Positions 19,368 through 27,647 of a stretch of DNA of 52,262 bases are shown in pieces. A program made the position numbers and the translations under genes. This stretch comes from Actinomycetota bacterium (GTDB lineage Bacteria > Actinomycetota > Acidimicrobiia > Acidimicrobiales > AC-14). Numbering within the stretch: the first letter of the stretch is position 1; the number at the start of each line of letters is the position of its first letter. Where the stretch lies: positions 1 to 52,262 of the forward strand of contig JBFMCT010000022.1 in the NCBI GenBank assembly GCA_040754375.1, given 5' to 3'. The notes beneath the pieces are model-generated. The model was not told the origin of the DNA. It did not search any database and saw only the letters and a program-made list of their open reading frames with translations.

Positions 19368-20867
19368 TCAGGCCGGGAAGGCGGGCGGGGGGACGTCCTC
19401 GGGGTTGAGGTCCTCGAGCTCGCGCCCGGCGGTCTCGGGGTAAGCGAGGGCGATGAGGGCGGCCACCAGCACCGGCCCGGTGGCCAGGATGGCCATAGCT
19501 GGGCCCAGCCGCCCGAAGTAGTCCCCCAGGAACCCGGCCAGGGCCAGGCCGGCGGCGCTGCCCACGAGGGCGCACATGCCGATCAGGCCGTTGGCCCGGC
19601 CCCGCAGCGAGGTGGGGAACAGCTCGGGCCCGTAGACGCCCAGGGCGGGCACGGTGGCCGCGTTGAGCATGGTGCCCACCAGCGGGAAGGCCCAGATGGC
19701 CCAGCCGTTGGCGAAGAAGAAACCCACCGTGCAGGCGCTGCCCCCCAGCAAGGCGACGGTGGCCACCTGGCGGCGGCCCCGCAGGTCGGCCAGGCGACCG
19801 CCCACCACGATGCCGATGGCCCCGGGGGCGCCGGTGACCAGGGCCAGGAGCGAGATGCGCCCTGCGCTGAAGTTGTGCTCGGTGCGCAGGTAACGGCCCA
19901 GGAACTGTGACTGGGGGGCCACGAAGATGTTGCTGAGGAACCCCGAGACGGCCAGCAGGGCCAGCCGCCCGCCGTGGCCGGCGATCTTGACGTTGCGGTG
20001 CGGGGCCAGGAAGCGGCGGCTCTCCCGCAGCCGCTTGCGCACCGTGGCCACGATGGGGATCCCGAGCACGGGAACGAGGTAGATGAGCCTCCAGCCCCGT
20101 TCGCCCAGGTCAGCGAGGTTGAGGGCCACCAGGGCCATCCCTGCCCCCAGGCCGCCGGCCATGGCCAGCAGGCTCACCGCATAGGCCCGGCACCGGGCCG
20201 GCACCTCCTCGGCGGCTAGGATGCCGACCAGCAGCAGCAGGGCGGTGGCGCACCCCCGGGCGGCCGTCTGGCTGGCCGTCAGCCAGGCCAGGGAGGGGGC
20301 CAGCGCGCCCGAGACGGCCAGCGTGCAGCCCAGCAGGCTGACCGTGAGCAGGATGCGGCGCCGCCCCCGGCGGTCGGCCACGGCCACGATCATCAGCGCC
20401 AGCAGGCCGCCTAGGCGCACGATGCTGCCGGCCACCCCCTGGGCGCTGGACCCGGCCCCGAACTCCTCGCCCGCAAAGGCGATGGTCTGGGTGAACAGCG
20501 TGTTGAGGTAACCGAGCACCACGGCGATGGCGGCCAGGCTGTCGAGGGCCCCAGCGGCCCGGGCGTCGAGCGGTTCGGGGGGTGCCCACCACGGCACGTC
20601 CTTGCGGGGGGCGCCTGCCACCCTGCGGCGGAAGGCGGCCGAGAACAGCCACCAGAAGTACGGGAGGTTCAGCGTGTACTCGACGGTCTGGGTGGCCGAA
20701 CCGTCCTCGGCCACCTCCACCCGCCGCTCGTAGCCCTGCACCGGCCCCCGGCAGGCCGTGAACCGCCCGTTCCCGGCGTCCTCCTCGAAGACCACGTCGG
20801 CTCGGGGCTGGAGCAGGGCCGCGCCCTGCCCCGGGGGGAACGACGAGGTCACGACCGTGCGCGGCAC
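19368..20867 (-). CDS. MFS transporter with N-terminal extension
   Basis: The 499-residue protein is a major facilitator superfamily permease. It has two copies of the loop motif, ADRRGRRRIL and ADLRGRRQV, one in each half, and a final charged tail ELEDLNPEDVPPP. The first clear transport helix (SLAAIAVVLGYLNTLF) begins only near residue 110. Before it lies an unusual soluble-looking region with a YERRVEVAEDGSATQTVEYTL stretch. The sugar/organic-acid porter branch seems likeliest from the PETAGRELEDLN ending. GTG 20867 follows a TAGGGT box. Confidence 0.82.
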   Translation of the reverse strand: MPRTVVTSSFPPGQGAALLQPRADVVFEEDAGNGRFTACRGPVQGYERRVEVAEDGSATQTVEYTLNLPYFWWLFSAAFRRRVAGAPRKDVPWWAPPEPLDARAAGALDSLAAIAVVLGYLNTLFTQTIAFAGEEFGAGSSAQGVAGSIVRLGGLLALMIVAVADRRGRRRILLTVSLLGCTLAVSGALAPSLAWLTASQTAARGCATALLLLVGILAAEEVPARCRAYAVSLLAMAGGLGAGMALVALNLADLGERGWRLIYLVPVLGIPIVATVRKRLRESRRFLAPHRNVKIAGHGGRLALLAVSGFLSNIFVAPQSQFLGRYLRTEHNFSAGRISLLALVTGAPGAIGIVVGGRLADLRGRRQVATVALLGGSACTVGFFFANGWAIWAFPLVGTMLNAATVPALGVYGPELFPTSLRGRANGLIGMCALVGSAAGLALAGFLGDYFGRLGPAMAILATGPVLVAALIALAYPETAGRELEDLNPEDVPPPAFPA

Positions 20868-20873
20868 CGGCGG

Positions 20874-20879
20874 ACCCTA
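20874..20879 (-). promoter_or_regulatory. -10 box of the MFS gene (TAGGGT), likely leaderless
   Basis: On the minus strand TAGGGT ends six bases before the GTG start at 20867, the spacing expected if transcription begins at the start codon. Confidence 0.45.
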
Positions 20880-20911
20880 ACCGGGTGGCTGGGGAAGCGA
20901 TTGTCAGCGGC

Positions 20912-20917
20912 TAGCGT
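20912..20917 (+). promoter_or_regulatory. -10 like box of the NifU-like gene (TAGCGT)
   Basis: TAGCGT ends eleven bases before GTG 20929 and overlaps the alternative TTG 20917. This favours GTG 20929 as the real start with a very short leader. Confidence 0.35.
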
Positions 20918-20928
20918 TGAGCACAGAC

Positions 20929-21297
20929 GTGGACGAGCCCGTGACCTTCATCGACAAGCCCGGCCCGGCGGCGACCGCTCCCGGTACCGACCCCGCGGCC
21001 GGTGCTCCGGCGTCCGACGGCGCGCCGGCCAGCGCGAGCGGCGACGGTATGCGGGCCGAGCTGGAGGCGGCCATCGAGGCCATCCGCCCCGCCCTGCAGA
21101 TGGACGGCGGCGACGTCAGCCTGGTCGGGGTCGACGAGGCCACTGGCGTCGTCGAGATCGAGCTGGTGGGGGCGTGCGTGGGCTGCCCGGCCTCGACCAT
21201 GACCCTCAAGGCGGGCATCGAGCGCATCCTCAAGGACCGGGTCGAGGGCGTCACCGAGGTCAACGCCGTGGGCCTGGAGCCCGCCTTCGACTACTGA
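20929..21297 (+). CDS. NifU C-terminal-like Fe-S scaffold protein
   Basis: After a Pro/Ala-rich N-terminal stretch of about 40 residues, the 122-residue protein has the NifU/Nfu domain: AIEAIRPALQMDGGDVSLVGV and the cluster-binding CxxC in VGACVGCPASTMTLK. Such proteins carry Fe-S clusters to target enzymes. The start could be GTG 20929 or TTG 20917; the nearby -10 box favours the former. It is directly followed by meaB. A cysteine desulfurase gene lies further along at 37633. Confidence 0.88.
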   Translation: MDEPVTFIDKPGPAATAPGTDPAAGAPASDGAPASASGDGMRAELEAAIEAIRPALQMDGGDVSLVGVDEATGVVEIELVGACVGCPASTMTLKAGIERILKDRVEGVTEVNAVGLEPAFDY

Positions 21298-21298
21298 G

Positions 21299-22231
21299 CT
21301 GCCCGCCGCCGCCCTCCTCGACGCCGCGTCGAGGGGTGAGGCGCGGGCCGCGGGCCGCTTGATCTCGCTGGTCGAGCGGGGCGGCCCGGCCGAGACGGCC
21401 GTGGCCGCGGCCACCTTCGGGCCCTCGGGCCGGGCCTGGGTGGTGGGGGTGACCGGGCCGCCGGGCGCCGGCAAGTCGAGCCTGGTCGACAGGGTCGTGG
21501 CCCTCGTGCGGGCCTCGGGCCAGACGGTAGCCGTGGTGGCCGTCGACCCGTCGTCCCCGCTCTCGGGCGGCGCCATCTTGGGCGACCGGCTGCGCATGCA
21601 AGCCCACGCCACCGACCCCGGCGTGTTCATCCGGTCGATGGCCACCCGGGGGCAGTCGGGCGGGCTGGCCCGGGCCACCCTGGGGGCCGTCCGGGTGCTC
21701 GACGCCGCCGGCTGGCCCTGGGTGGTCGTCGAGACCGTCGGGGCCGGCCAGGTGGAGGTCGATGTCGCCCAGGCGGCCGATACCACCGTGGTCGTGGTCA
21801 ACCCTGGCTGGGGCGACGCCGTGCAGGCCGTCAAGGCGGGCCTGTTGGAGGTCGCCGACGTGCTGGTGGTGAACAAGGCGGACCGCCCCGGGGCCGACGA
21901 GACGGTGCGCGACCTCGAGCTGGCCCTCGACCTGGCCCCTGAGCCGCCGCCGTGGCGCCCCCCGGTGGTGCGCACCGTGGCCACCACCGGCCAAGGCACC
22001 GACGAGCTGTGGGACGCTCTGGCCCGCCACCGGGCCTACCTGGCGGCCGACGGCCGGTTGGCCGCTCGCCGGCGGTCGCGGCTGGAGGCCGAGGTCCGCC
22101 GCCTCGTCGAACAGGACGGTGCCCGGGCTGCCTGGGAGCGGTGCGAGGGCCGGCCGTTCACGGAGGTCATGGACGAGGTCGCGGCCCGCCGGCTCGACCC
22201 GCTGTCGGCCGCCGCCCGCCTGTTCCCGTGA
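21299..22231 (+). CDS. meaB: MeaB/ArgK-type GTPase, chaperone of the B12-dependent mutase
   Basis: MeaB is a G-protein that protects and reloads methylmalonyl-CoA-type mutases. The sequence has the P-loop GPPGAGKSS, VAVDPSSPLSGGAILGDR, the switch region VETVGAGQVEVDVAQAADT and NKADRPGADET. The first ordinary start codon, TTG 21359, falls inside the conserved N-terminal RLISLVERG motif. The reading frame upstream encodes AALLDAASRGEARAAGR, typical for the family, and the only candidate initiator is CTG 21299, one base after the NifU stop. I therefore begin the gene there (310 residues) with caution. Confidence 0.85.
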   Translation: MPAAALLDAASRGEARAAGRLISLVERGGPAETAVAAATFGPSGRAWVVGVTGPPGAGKSSLVDRVVALVRASGQTVAVVAVDPSSPLSGGAILGDRLRMQAHATDPGVFIRSMATRGQSGGLARATLGAVRVLDAAGWPWVVVETVGAGQVEVDVAQAADTTVVVVNPGWGDAVQAVKAGLLEVADVLVVNKADRPGADETVRDLELALDLAPEPPPWRPPVVRTVATTGQGTDELWDALARHRAYLAADGRLAARRRSRLEAEVRRLVEQDGARAAWERCEGRPFTEVMDEVAARRLDPLSAAARLFP

Positions 22232-22237
22232 ACGGGG

Positions 22238-24763
22238 TCAGGCCCAGGTGACGCGGCCCACTTCGGCGGGGTTGGCCAGGTCGGGGTGGGAAGGGACGAC
22301 CCGGACGGTGAACCCGTAGCGGCCGGCCCGCTCGCACACGAACGTGCCCGTGTACGTCGATGTCCCTTCGCCGATGCCGTTCGAGCCCGCGACCATGGTG
22401 ACGACCCCGGCGGGCGCCAGCTCGTCGTTGAGGCCCACGGGGCCGTGCACCAGCTCGACGGTCACGTCGAACGGTGACAGGGGCCCCAGTTCGAGAGAGG
22501 CCGTTACCGTGCGCTCCCGGCCGAGGTCGGTCACACCGTCGTCGGGTTCGCCGACAGTCAGCTTGACCTCGTCCCAGCCGGCCGTCACCCGCTGCTTCCA
22601 GGCGGCCAGGGCCTTGGCCCGGTCGTGGTTGCCGTCGTTGAGGGCCGCGGCCCGCGCCCCGGCCGGCTCGTAGAGCTGTTCGACGTAGTCCTTGACCATG
22701 CGGCTGGCAGGCACGAAGGGTCCCAGGGCCTTGAGCGAGGTCCGCACCCGCTGGAGCCAGCCACTGGGCGGGCGGCCCGGTGGGCGGTCGTAGAACAGGG
22801 GGACGATCTGGCGTTCGAGCAGGTCGAACAGGCTGTTGGCCTCGATCTGGTCTCGCAGGTGGAGGTCGGGCTGGTGCTCGGCCGACCCGATGGCCCAGCC
22901 GATCTCGGGGTTGTAGCACTCGTCCCACCAGCCGTCGAGGACCGAGCAGTTGAGGGCGCCGTTGAGGGCTGCCTTCTCGCCCGAGGTCCCGCATGCCTCC
23001 AGCGGCCGGCGGGGCGTGTTCAGCCACACGTCGCTGCCCTGGTAGAGGGTGCGGGCCACGTCGATGTCGTAGTCCTCCAAGAAGGCCACCCGGTGGCGCA
23101 GGTGGGGTTGGCGGGCGAACTGCACTATCTGGCGGATGATCTCCTTGCCCAGGTCGTCGGCCGGGTGGGCCTTGCCCGCGAAGACGATCTGGATGGGCCG
23201 GTCGGCCGACAGCAGGAGCTCGGTGAGCCGCTCGGGCTGCGACAGCAGGAGAGTGGCCCGCTTGTAGGAGGCGAACCTTCGCGAGAACCCGATGGTGAGG
23301 TGCTCGGGGTCGAACACCTCGTCGGTCCAGGCCAGGTCGCCTTCGGTGAGCCCCTTGCCCAGCCCCGACTCCCTCAGGCGGCGCCGCACGAACTCCACCA
23401 GGCGTTCCCGTCCCCGAGCGCGGGCCTGCCACAGCTCCACGTCGCTGACCCGCTCGATGCGCGCCCAGCGGTCGACTCCGGCCTCGTACCACTCGGGCAG
23501 GACGTTGCGGTTGAACAGGTCCTGCATCTCGGCCGAGACCCAGGTGCGAGGGTGGACGCCGTTGGTGATCGAGGTGATCGGCACCTCCCCCTCGGGCACC
23601 CCGGGCCACAGGCTGGAGAAGATGCGCCGGCTGACCTGCCCGTGCAGCTTGGACACACCGTTGGACCAGGCGGCCAGGCGGAAGCCCATCATGGCCATGT
23701 TGAACGACGCGTCGCTCGGCTCGTGGGGGGCCTGGCCCAGCGCCATCAGGTCGTCGAAGGCGATGCCGTGCTCGGCCGCCCACCCGCCGAAGTAGCGCTC
23801 CATGAGGTGGCGGGGGAAGCGGTCGATGCCAGCCGACACCGGGGTGTGGGTGGTGAACACCGTCCCCGCCCGGACGGCCTCGATGGCCTCGGGGAACGTG
23901 AGCCCGTCGTCGCGCATGGCCTGGCCGATGCGCTCGAGCCCGAGGAAGCCGGCGTGGCCCTCGTTGGTGTGAAAGACGTGGGGGTCGTGGCCCAGTGCCC
24001 GCAGGGCGCGCACCCCCCCCATGCCCAGGAGGACCTCCTGGCGCAGGCGGTGCTCGGCGTCGCCGCCGTAGAGGCGGTCGGTGACCCGCCGCCCGCCATC
24101 GTCGTTGTGCTCGACGTCGGTGTCGAGCAGGTAGAGGGGCACGCGCCCGATGGTGGCCCGCCACACCCGGGCGGCCAGCGGAGTGCCGGCCAGGTCGACC
24201 ACCACCTCGACGGGCTCGGGCGCCAGCGCCATGGCGTGAGGGTCGAGGCCGACGTAGCGCTCCTGCTGCCAGCCGTCGGTGGTCAGCTCCTGGCGGAAGT
24301 AGCCCTCGCGGTAGAACAGGCCCACGCCGAGGATGGGCACCCCGAGGCCGCTGGCTGCCTTGAGATGGTCACCGGCCAGGACGCCCAGGCCCCCGGAGTA
24401 CTGGGGCAGGGCCCGGGCGATCCCGAACTCGGGCGAGAAGTAGGCCACCGACCGCAGGTCGCTGTTGCGGCGGTGGAACCACATGTCGCTGCCGAGCTGG
24501 CGAGCGAGGTCGTCCTCGACCTCCCGCAGGAACGTCAAGAAGGGCGGGTCGGCGGCCAGTTGCTCCAGCCGCGCCCGCGAGGCGGTGTTGAGCACGGCCA
24601 CCGGGTCGTGGCCCGTGGCTTCCCAGGCGTCGGGGTCGACCCAGCGGAACAAGTCACGCGTGGGCTCGTCCCACGACCAGCGCAGGTTGAGGGCCAGATG
24701 GGCGAGCGCGGCGATGGCCTCCGGCAGCCGGGGGCGGACGGTGAACGTCTTGAGGGCACGCAT
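22238..24763 (-). CDS. glgP: alpha-glucan phosphorylase (GT35)
   Basis: The enzyme releases glucose-1-phosphate from alpha-1,4-glucan. The 841-residue protein has the short-form actinobacterial layout with AYFSPEFGIARALPQYSGGL, VFTTHTPVSAGID, HTNEGH and ITNGVHPRTW. The PLP-binding lysine is at about residue 597 in GTSGEKAALNGALN. An extra C-terminal beta-rich domain of about 110 residues follows the phosphorylase core. ATG 24763 is preferred over GTG 24775 because of a TACGGT box ten bases upstream. It faces away from the glgE operon and complements it by breaking down its product. Confidence 0.9.
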   Translation of the reverse strand: MRALKTFTVRPRLPEAIAALAHLALNLRWSWDEPTRDLFRWVDPDAWEATGHDPVAVLNTASRARLEQLAADPPFLTFLREVEDDLARQLGSDMWFHRRNSDLRSVAYFSPEFGIARALPQYSGGLGVLAGDHLKAASGLGVPILGVGLFYREGYFRQELTTDGWQQERYVGLDPHAMALAPEPVEVVVDLAGTPLAARVWRATIGRVPLYLLDTDVEHNDDGGRRVTDRLYGGDAEHRLRQEVLLGMGGVRALRALGHDPHVFHTNEGHAGFLGLERIGQAMRDDGLTFPEAIEAVRAGTVFTTHTPVSAGIDRFPRHLMERYFGGWAAEHGIAFDDLMALGQAPHEPSDASFNMAMMGFRLAAWSNGVSKLHGQVSRRIFSSLWPGVPEGEVPITSITNGVHPRTWVSAEMQDLFNRNVLPEWYEAGVDRWARIERVSDVELWQARARGRERLVEFVRRRLRESGLGKGLTEGDLAWTDEVFDPEHLTIGFSRRFASYKRATLLLSQPERLTELLLSADRPIQIVFAGKAHPADDLGKEIIRQIVQFARQPHLRHRVAFLEDYDIDVARTLYQGSDVWLNTPRRPLEACGTSGEKAALNGALNCSVLDGWWDECYNPEIGWAIGSAEHQPDLHLRDQIEANSLFDLLERQIVPLFYDRPPGRPPSGWLQRVRTSLKALGPFVPASRMVKDYVEQLYEPAGARAAALNDGNHDRAKALAAWKQRVTAGWDEVKLTVGEPDDGVTDLGRERTVTASLELGPLSPFDVTVELVHGPVGLNDELAPAGVVTMVAGSNGIGEGTSTYTGTFVCERAGRYGFTVRVVPSHPDLANPAEVGRVTWA

Positions 24764-24773
24764 GGCGGCACGC

Positions 24774-24779
24774 ACCGTA
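24774..24779 (-). promoter_or_regulatory. -10 box of glgP (TACGGT), near-leaderless
   Basis: On the minus strand TACGGT ends ten bases before ATG 24763, leaving at most a few bases of leader. Confidence 0.4.
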
Positions 24780-24790
24780 CCCCCACCACC

Positions 24791-24812
24791 GGCCCGGCAC
24801 CCAGGCCGGGCC
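24791..24812 (-). terminator. hairpin after the lipoprotein gene
   Basis: GGCCCGG at 24791-24797 and CCGGGCC at 24806-24812 form a 7-base stem with an 8-base loop. It lies about 30 bases past the minus-strand lipoprotein stop and just before the glgP promoter. No U-tract follows. Confidence 0.4.
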
Positions 24813-24843
24813 CCACCGCCGTTCAGCGATGGTTAAGGCCGGG

Positions 24844-25512
24844 TCAGCGCAGCCGCAGGGTGTCGGCGATCGTCTGGGCCAGCTCGGCCGAGCCGTTGAT
24901 GACAGTGATGACCACCGAGTTGCCCTTGTGCAGCACGTAGTACTGCACCTCGTCGGCGATCTCCACCGTGTCCCCCCGGGCCGGGAGGGGATAGTTGAAG
25001 GTCAGCTTGAGAGCGGGCCCGGCCCCCGTCGTCCCCGGTTCCTGGCGGACGTTGGTTGCCCCGCCCTCCTCGAGCAGGGGTACGGCCAGCCGGGCGATCT
25101 CCTCCAGGTCCTTCTCCTGGGCCTTGTCGATGGTGAGGTTGACCCGAGACCGGCCGTCGGCGCTGACGGCCATGAGCTTGCCGCCGTACTGGAGGACCTG
25201 GCGGGCCTGGTTGATGGCCGGGAGCAGGTCGGTGTTGACGGCCAGCAGCTTGCGGGACTCCTCGTTGAAGACATCGAGGTTGCGGGGGAGCGGGATCTGG
25301 AGCCACTCGGCGGGCACGCCCATGGCGAACCCGGCATCGGCATCGCGGACGGCCACGAAGCCGGCGGGCACGACGGTGTCGGGGGCCGACTTGTCGCGGC
25401 AGCCGGTGAGGACGAGCGCCGCGACTGCGAGCGCTAGGGCGACGCGGAGGGTGGCCGAGGGGTTGGTGCCGGGCAGCGACGAAGGGTTCGGCGCTTCAGG
25501 GCGGGCGGACAT
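24844..25512 (-). CDS. lipoprotein of unknown function
   Basis: The 222-residue protein begins with a signal peptide and lipobox (ALAVAALVLTGC), so it is probably anchored to the outer face of the membrane by the Cys. The mature part reads GFAMGVPAEWLQIPLP and ends with EIADEVQYYVLHKGNSVVITVI, resembling the PsbP/LpqN-like fold of actinobacterial lipoproteins. The start at ATG 25512 is decided by an AGGAGG site nine bases upstream. It lies between glgP and glgE, but no link to glucan metabolism is visible in the sequence. Confidence 0.75.
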   Translation of the reverse strand: MSARPEAPNPSSLPGTNPSATLRVALALAVAALVLTGCRDKSAPDTVVPAGFVAVRDADAGFAMGVPAEWLQIPLPRNLDVFNEESRKLLAVNTDLLPAINQARQVLQYGGKLMAVSADGRSRVNLTIDKAQEKDLEEIARLAVPLLEEGGATNVRQEPGTTGAGPALKLTFNYPLPARGDTVEIADEVQYYVLHKGNSVVITVINGSAELAQTIADTLRLR

Positions 25513-25590
25513 CGCGCGGAGCCTCCTAGTCAAAGATGGCCGTAACACTGGCACAGGCCGGCCGGTTGTGCCCGGTCGGGCCCCCGACGG

Positions 25591-25618
25591 TTGGGGAGGC
25601 GAGCGGCGCGGGTAGGGT
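25591..25618 (+). promoter_or_regulatory. candidate promoter of the glgE operon
   Basis: TTGGGG at 25591-25596 and TAGGGT at 25613-25618 are 16 bases apart. Transcription would start near 25625, giving a leader of about 90 bases that contains the palindrome at 25655-25692. Confidence 0.4.
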
Positions 25619-25654
25619 GTTCTGTCGTGTCCGGCTGCCTCCGACGGCGAACCG

Positions 25655-25692
25655 GTGTACGAAGCGCCCCGGTCCTGGCGCGTTTGGTACAC
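25655..25692 (+). promoter_or_regulatory. composite inverted repeat in the glgE leader
   Basis: GTGTAC at 25655-25660 pairs with GTACAC at 25687-25692, and inside it GCGCC at 25664-25668 pairs with GGCGC at 25677-25681. The element ends 20 bases before the glgE ATG. It may be a repressor operator or a leader RNA hairpin. Confidence 0.45.
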
Positions 25693-25712
25693 GAGTTGGG
25701 TGGTGCGTACCG

Positions 25713-27647
25713 ATGATCGGGCGCATCGTGATCGACGACTTCAGGCCCCGCACGCCCGAGGCCGCCCATCCGGCCAAGGCTGTGATCGGCGAGGCCGTGC
25801 GGGTCTCGGCCGACATCTTTCGCGACGGCCATGACCGCCTAGCCGGCCGTTGCCGGTGGAGGCCGGCCGGCGACCCCAAGTGGCGAGACGTGGCAATGGA
25901 GGAATCGGTCAACGATCGCTGGGAGGCGGTGATCGAACCGTCCCAGCTCGGCGCCCACGAGATGGTGGTCGAGGCGTGGACCGACCGGGTCGCCACTTGG
26001 CAGCACGACGTCGAGGTCAAGCACGAGGCCGGCCAAGCTGTCGAGCTCGAGCTCGAGGAGGGCCGGCTGCTGCTCCTCGAGCGGGCCGGCCACCTGCCCG
26101 AGCCCGACCGGGCCGCCTTCGAGGAGGCGGCCGCCGCCGTGGGCGACGAGGCACGGTCCCTCGACGAGCGGCTGGTCGCGGCCCTCGACCCCGCCCTGAC
26201 CGCGGCCCTGTCCCTCGTCCCCGACCCCCTCGACTTCACGGCCAGCCGTGTGTACGGCCTGTGGGTGGACCGGGAGCGCGCCCTGTTCGGCGCGTGGTAC
26301 GAGATGTTCCCCCGTTCCGAGGGCGGCCTGCGGGCGGCCGCCGACCAGCGCCTCCCGGCCATCGCCGAGATGGGCTTCGACGTCGTCTACCTGCCACCCG
26401 TCCACCCCATCGGGCGCAGCTTCCGCAAGGGCCCCAACAACACCCTGGAGGCCGGCCCCGACGACCCCGGCAGCCCTTGGGCCATCGGCGGCCCCGAGGG
26501 GGGCCACACCGCCCTGCACCCCGACCTGGGGACCTTCGAGGACTTCGACGCCTTCGTGGCCGCCGCTCGCGACCTGGGTATGGAGGTGGCCCTCGACTAC
26601 GCCCTTCAGTGCTCGCCCGACCACCCGTGGGTGGCCGCGCACCCCGAGTGGTTCCACCGCCGGCCCGACGGCTCCGTGCGCTACGCCGAGAACCCGCCCA
26701 AGAAGTACCAGGACATCTACCCGATCAACTTCTGGCCGGCTGCCGAGGCCGACCGGGCCGCCCTGTGGCAGGCGTGCAAGGAGGTCGTCGAGTTCTGGGT
26801 GGGCCACGGGGTCAGGATCTTCCGGGTCGACAACCCCCACACCAAACCGCTCGCCTTCTGGGAGTGGATGATCCCCGCCCTCCAGGCCGACCACCCCGAC
26901 CTGGTGTTCCTGGCCGAGGCGTTCACCCGGCCCAAGATGATGGCCAAGCTGGCCGAGGTGGGCTTCAGCCAGAGCTACACCTACTTCACGTGGCGCACCG
27001 ACAAGTGGGAGCTCCAGGAGTACCTGGAGGAGATCTGCACCGGCCCCAAGGCGGACTACATGCGGCCCAACTTCTGGCCCAACACCCCCGACATCCTCTC
27101 GGGGCCGCTGCGCAACGGGCCACCGTCGGCCTTCGCCCTGCGCCTCGTGCTGGCGGCCACGATGGTCCCGTCCTACGGGATCTACGGCGGCTACGAGCTC
27201 TACGAGAACGAGCCCGCGTCGGAGGCGAACGAGGAGTACCTCAACTCCGAGAAGTACCAGCTCCGCTCCCGCGACTGGGGCCAGCCAGGCTCGCTCGCCC
27301 CCCTGGTGGGCCGGCTCAACGACATCCGCCGTCGCCACCCGGCGTTCGCCCAGCTACGCACCATCTGGTTCCACCACTCGTCCAACGACCAGGTGCTGGC
27401 CTACTCCAAGCGCACCTCCGACCGCAGCGACGTCGTGCTGGTGGTGGTGAACCTCGACCCTTACAACCCGCAGTCCGACACGCTGTGGCTCGACTTGGAC
27501 GAGCTGGGCATGCCGGCCGACAAGCCGTTCTTCGCCTACGACGAGCTGACAGGCGCGACCTACACGTGGCAGGGCCGCTCGCCCTACGTGTTCCTGCACC
27601 CGACCCGCCAGCCGGCCCATGTCCTGCACCTGCGCTCCGCCCCGTGA
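25713..27647 (+). CDS. glgE: alpha-1,4-glucan:maltose-1-phosphate maltosyltransferase
   Basis: GlgE transfers maltosyl units from maltose-1-phosphate onto alpha-1,4-glucan chains (GH13_3). The 644-residue protein has an N-terminal beta domain, the YLPPVHPIGRSFRKGPNN block specific to GlgE, the nucleophile Asp373 in FRVDNPHTKP and the acid/base Glu402 in FLAEAFTRP. The 29-residue spacing equals that of the studied Streptomyces enzyme. ATG 25713 starts at the family N-terminus. It is first of four overlapping genes glgE-treS-mak-glgB, so the full trehalose-to-glucan route is encoded together. Confidence 0.95.
   Translation: MIGRIVIDDFRPRTPEAAHPAKAVIGEAVRVSADIFRDGHDRLAGRCRWRPAGDPKWRDVAMEESVNDRWEAVIEPSQLGAHEMVVEAWTDRVATWQHDVEVKHEAGQAVELELEEGRLLLLERAGHLPEPDRAAFEEAAAAVGDEARSLDERLVAALDPALTAALSLVPDPLDFTASRVYGLWVDRERALFGAWYEMFPRSEGGLRAAADQRLPAIAEMGFDVVYLPPVHPIGRSFRKGPNNTLEAGPDDPGSPWAIGGPEGGHTALHPDLGTFEDFDAFVAAARDLGMEVALDYALQCSPDHPWVAAHPEWFHRRPDGSVRYAENPPKKYQDIYPINFWPAAEADRAALWQACKEVVEFWVGHGVRIFRVDNPHTKPLAFWEWMIPALQADHPDLVFLAEAFTRPKMMAKLAEVGFSQSYTYFTWRTDKWELQEYLEEICTGPKADYMRPNFWPNTPDILSGPLRNGPPSAFALRLVLAATMVPSYGIYGGYELYENEPASEANEEYLNSEKYQLRSRDWGQPGSLAPLVGRLNDIRRRHPAFAQLRTIWFHHSSNDQVLAYSKRTSDRSDVVLVVVNLDPYNPQSDTLWLDLDELGMPADKPFFAYDELTGATYTWQGRSPYVFLHPTRQPAHVLHLRSAP

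Noticed and set aside
22625-24940. 771-codon plus-strand ORF opposite glgP
   Set aside because: It is the mirror of a well-supported glycogen phosphorylase frame and has no recognisable domain.
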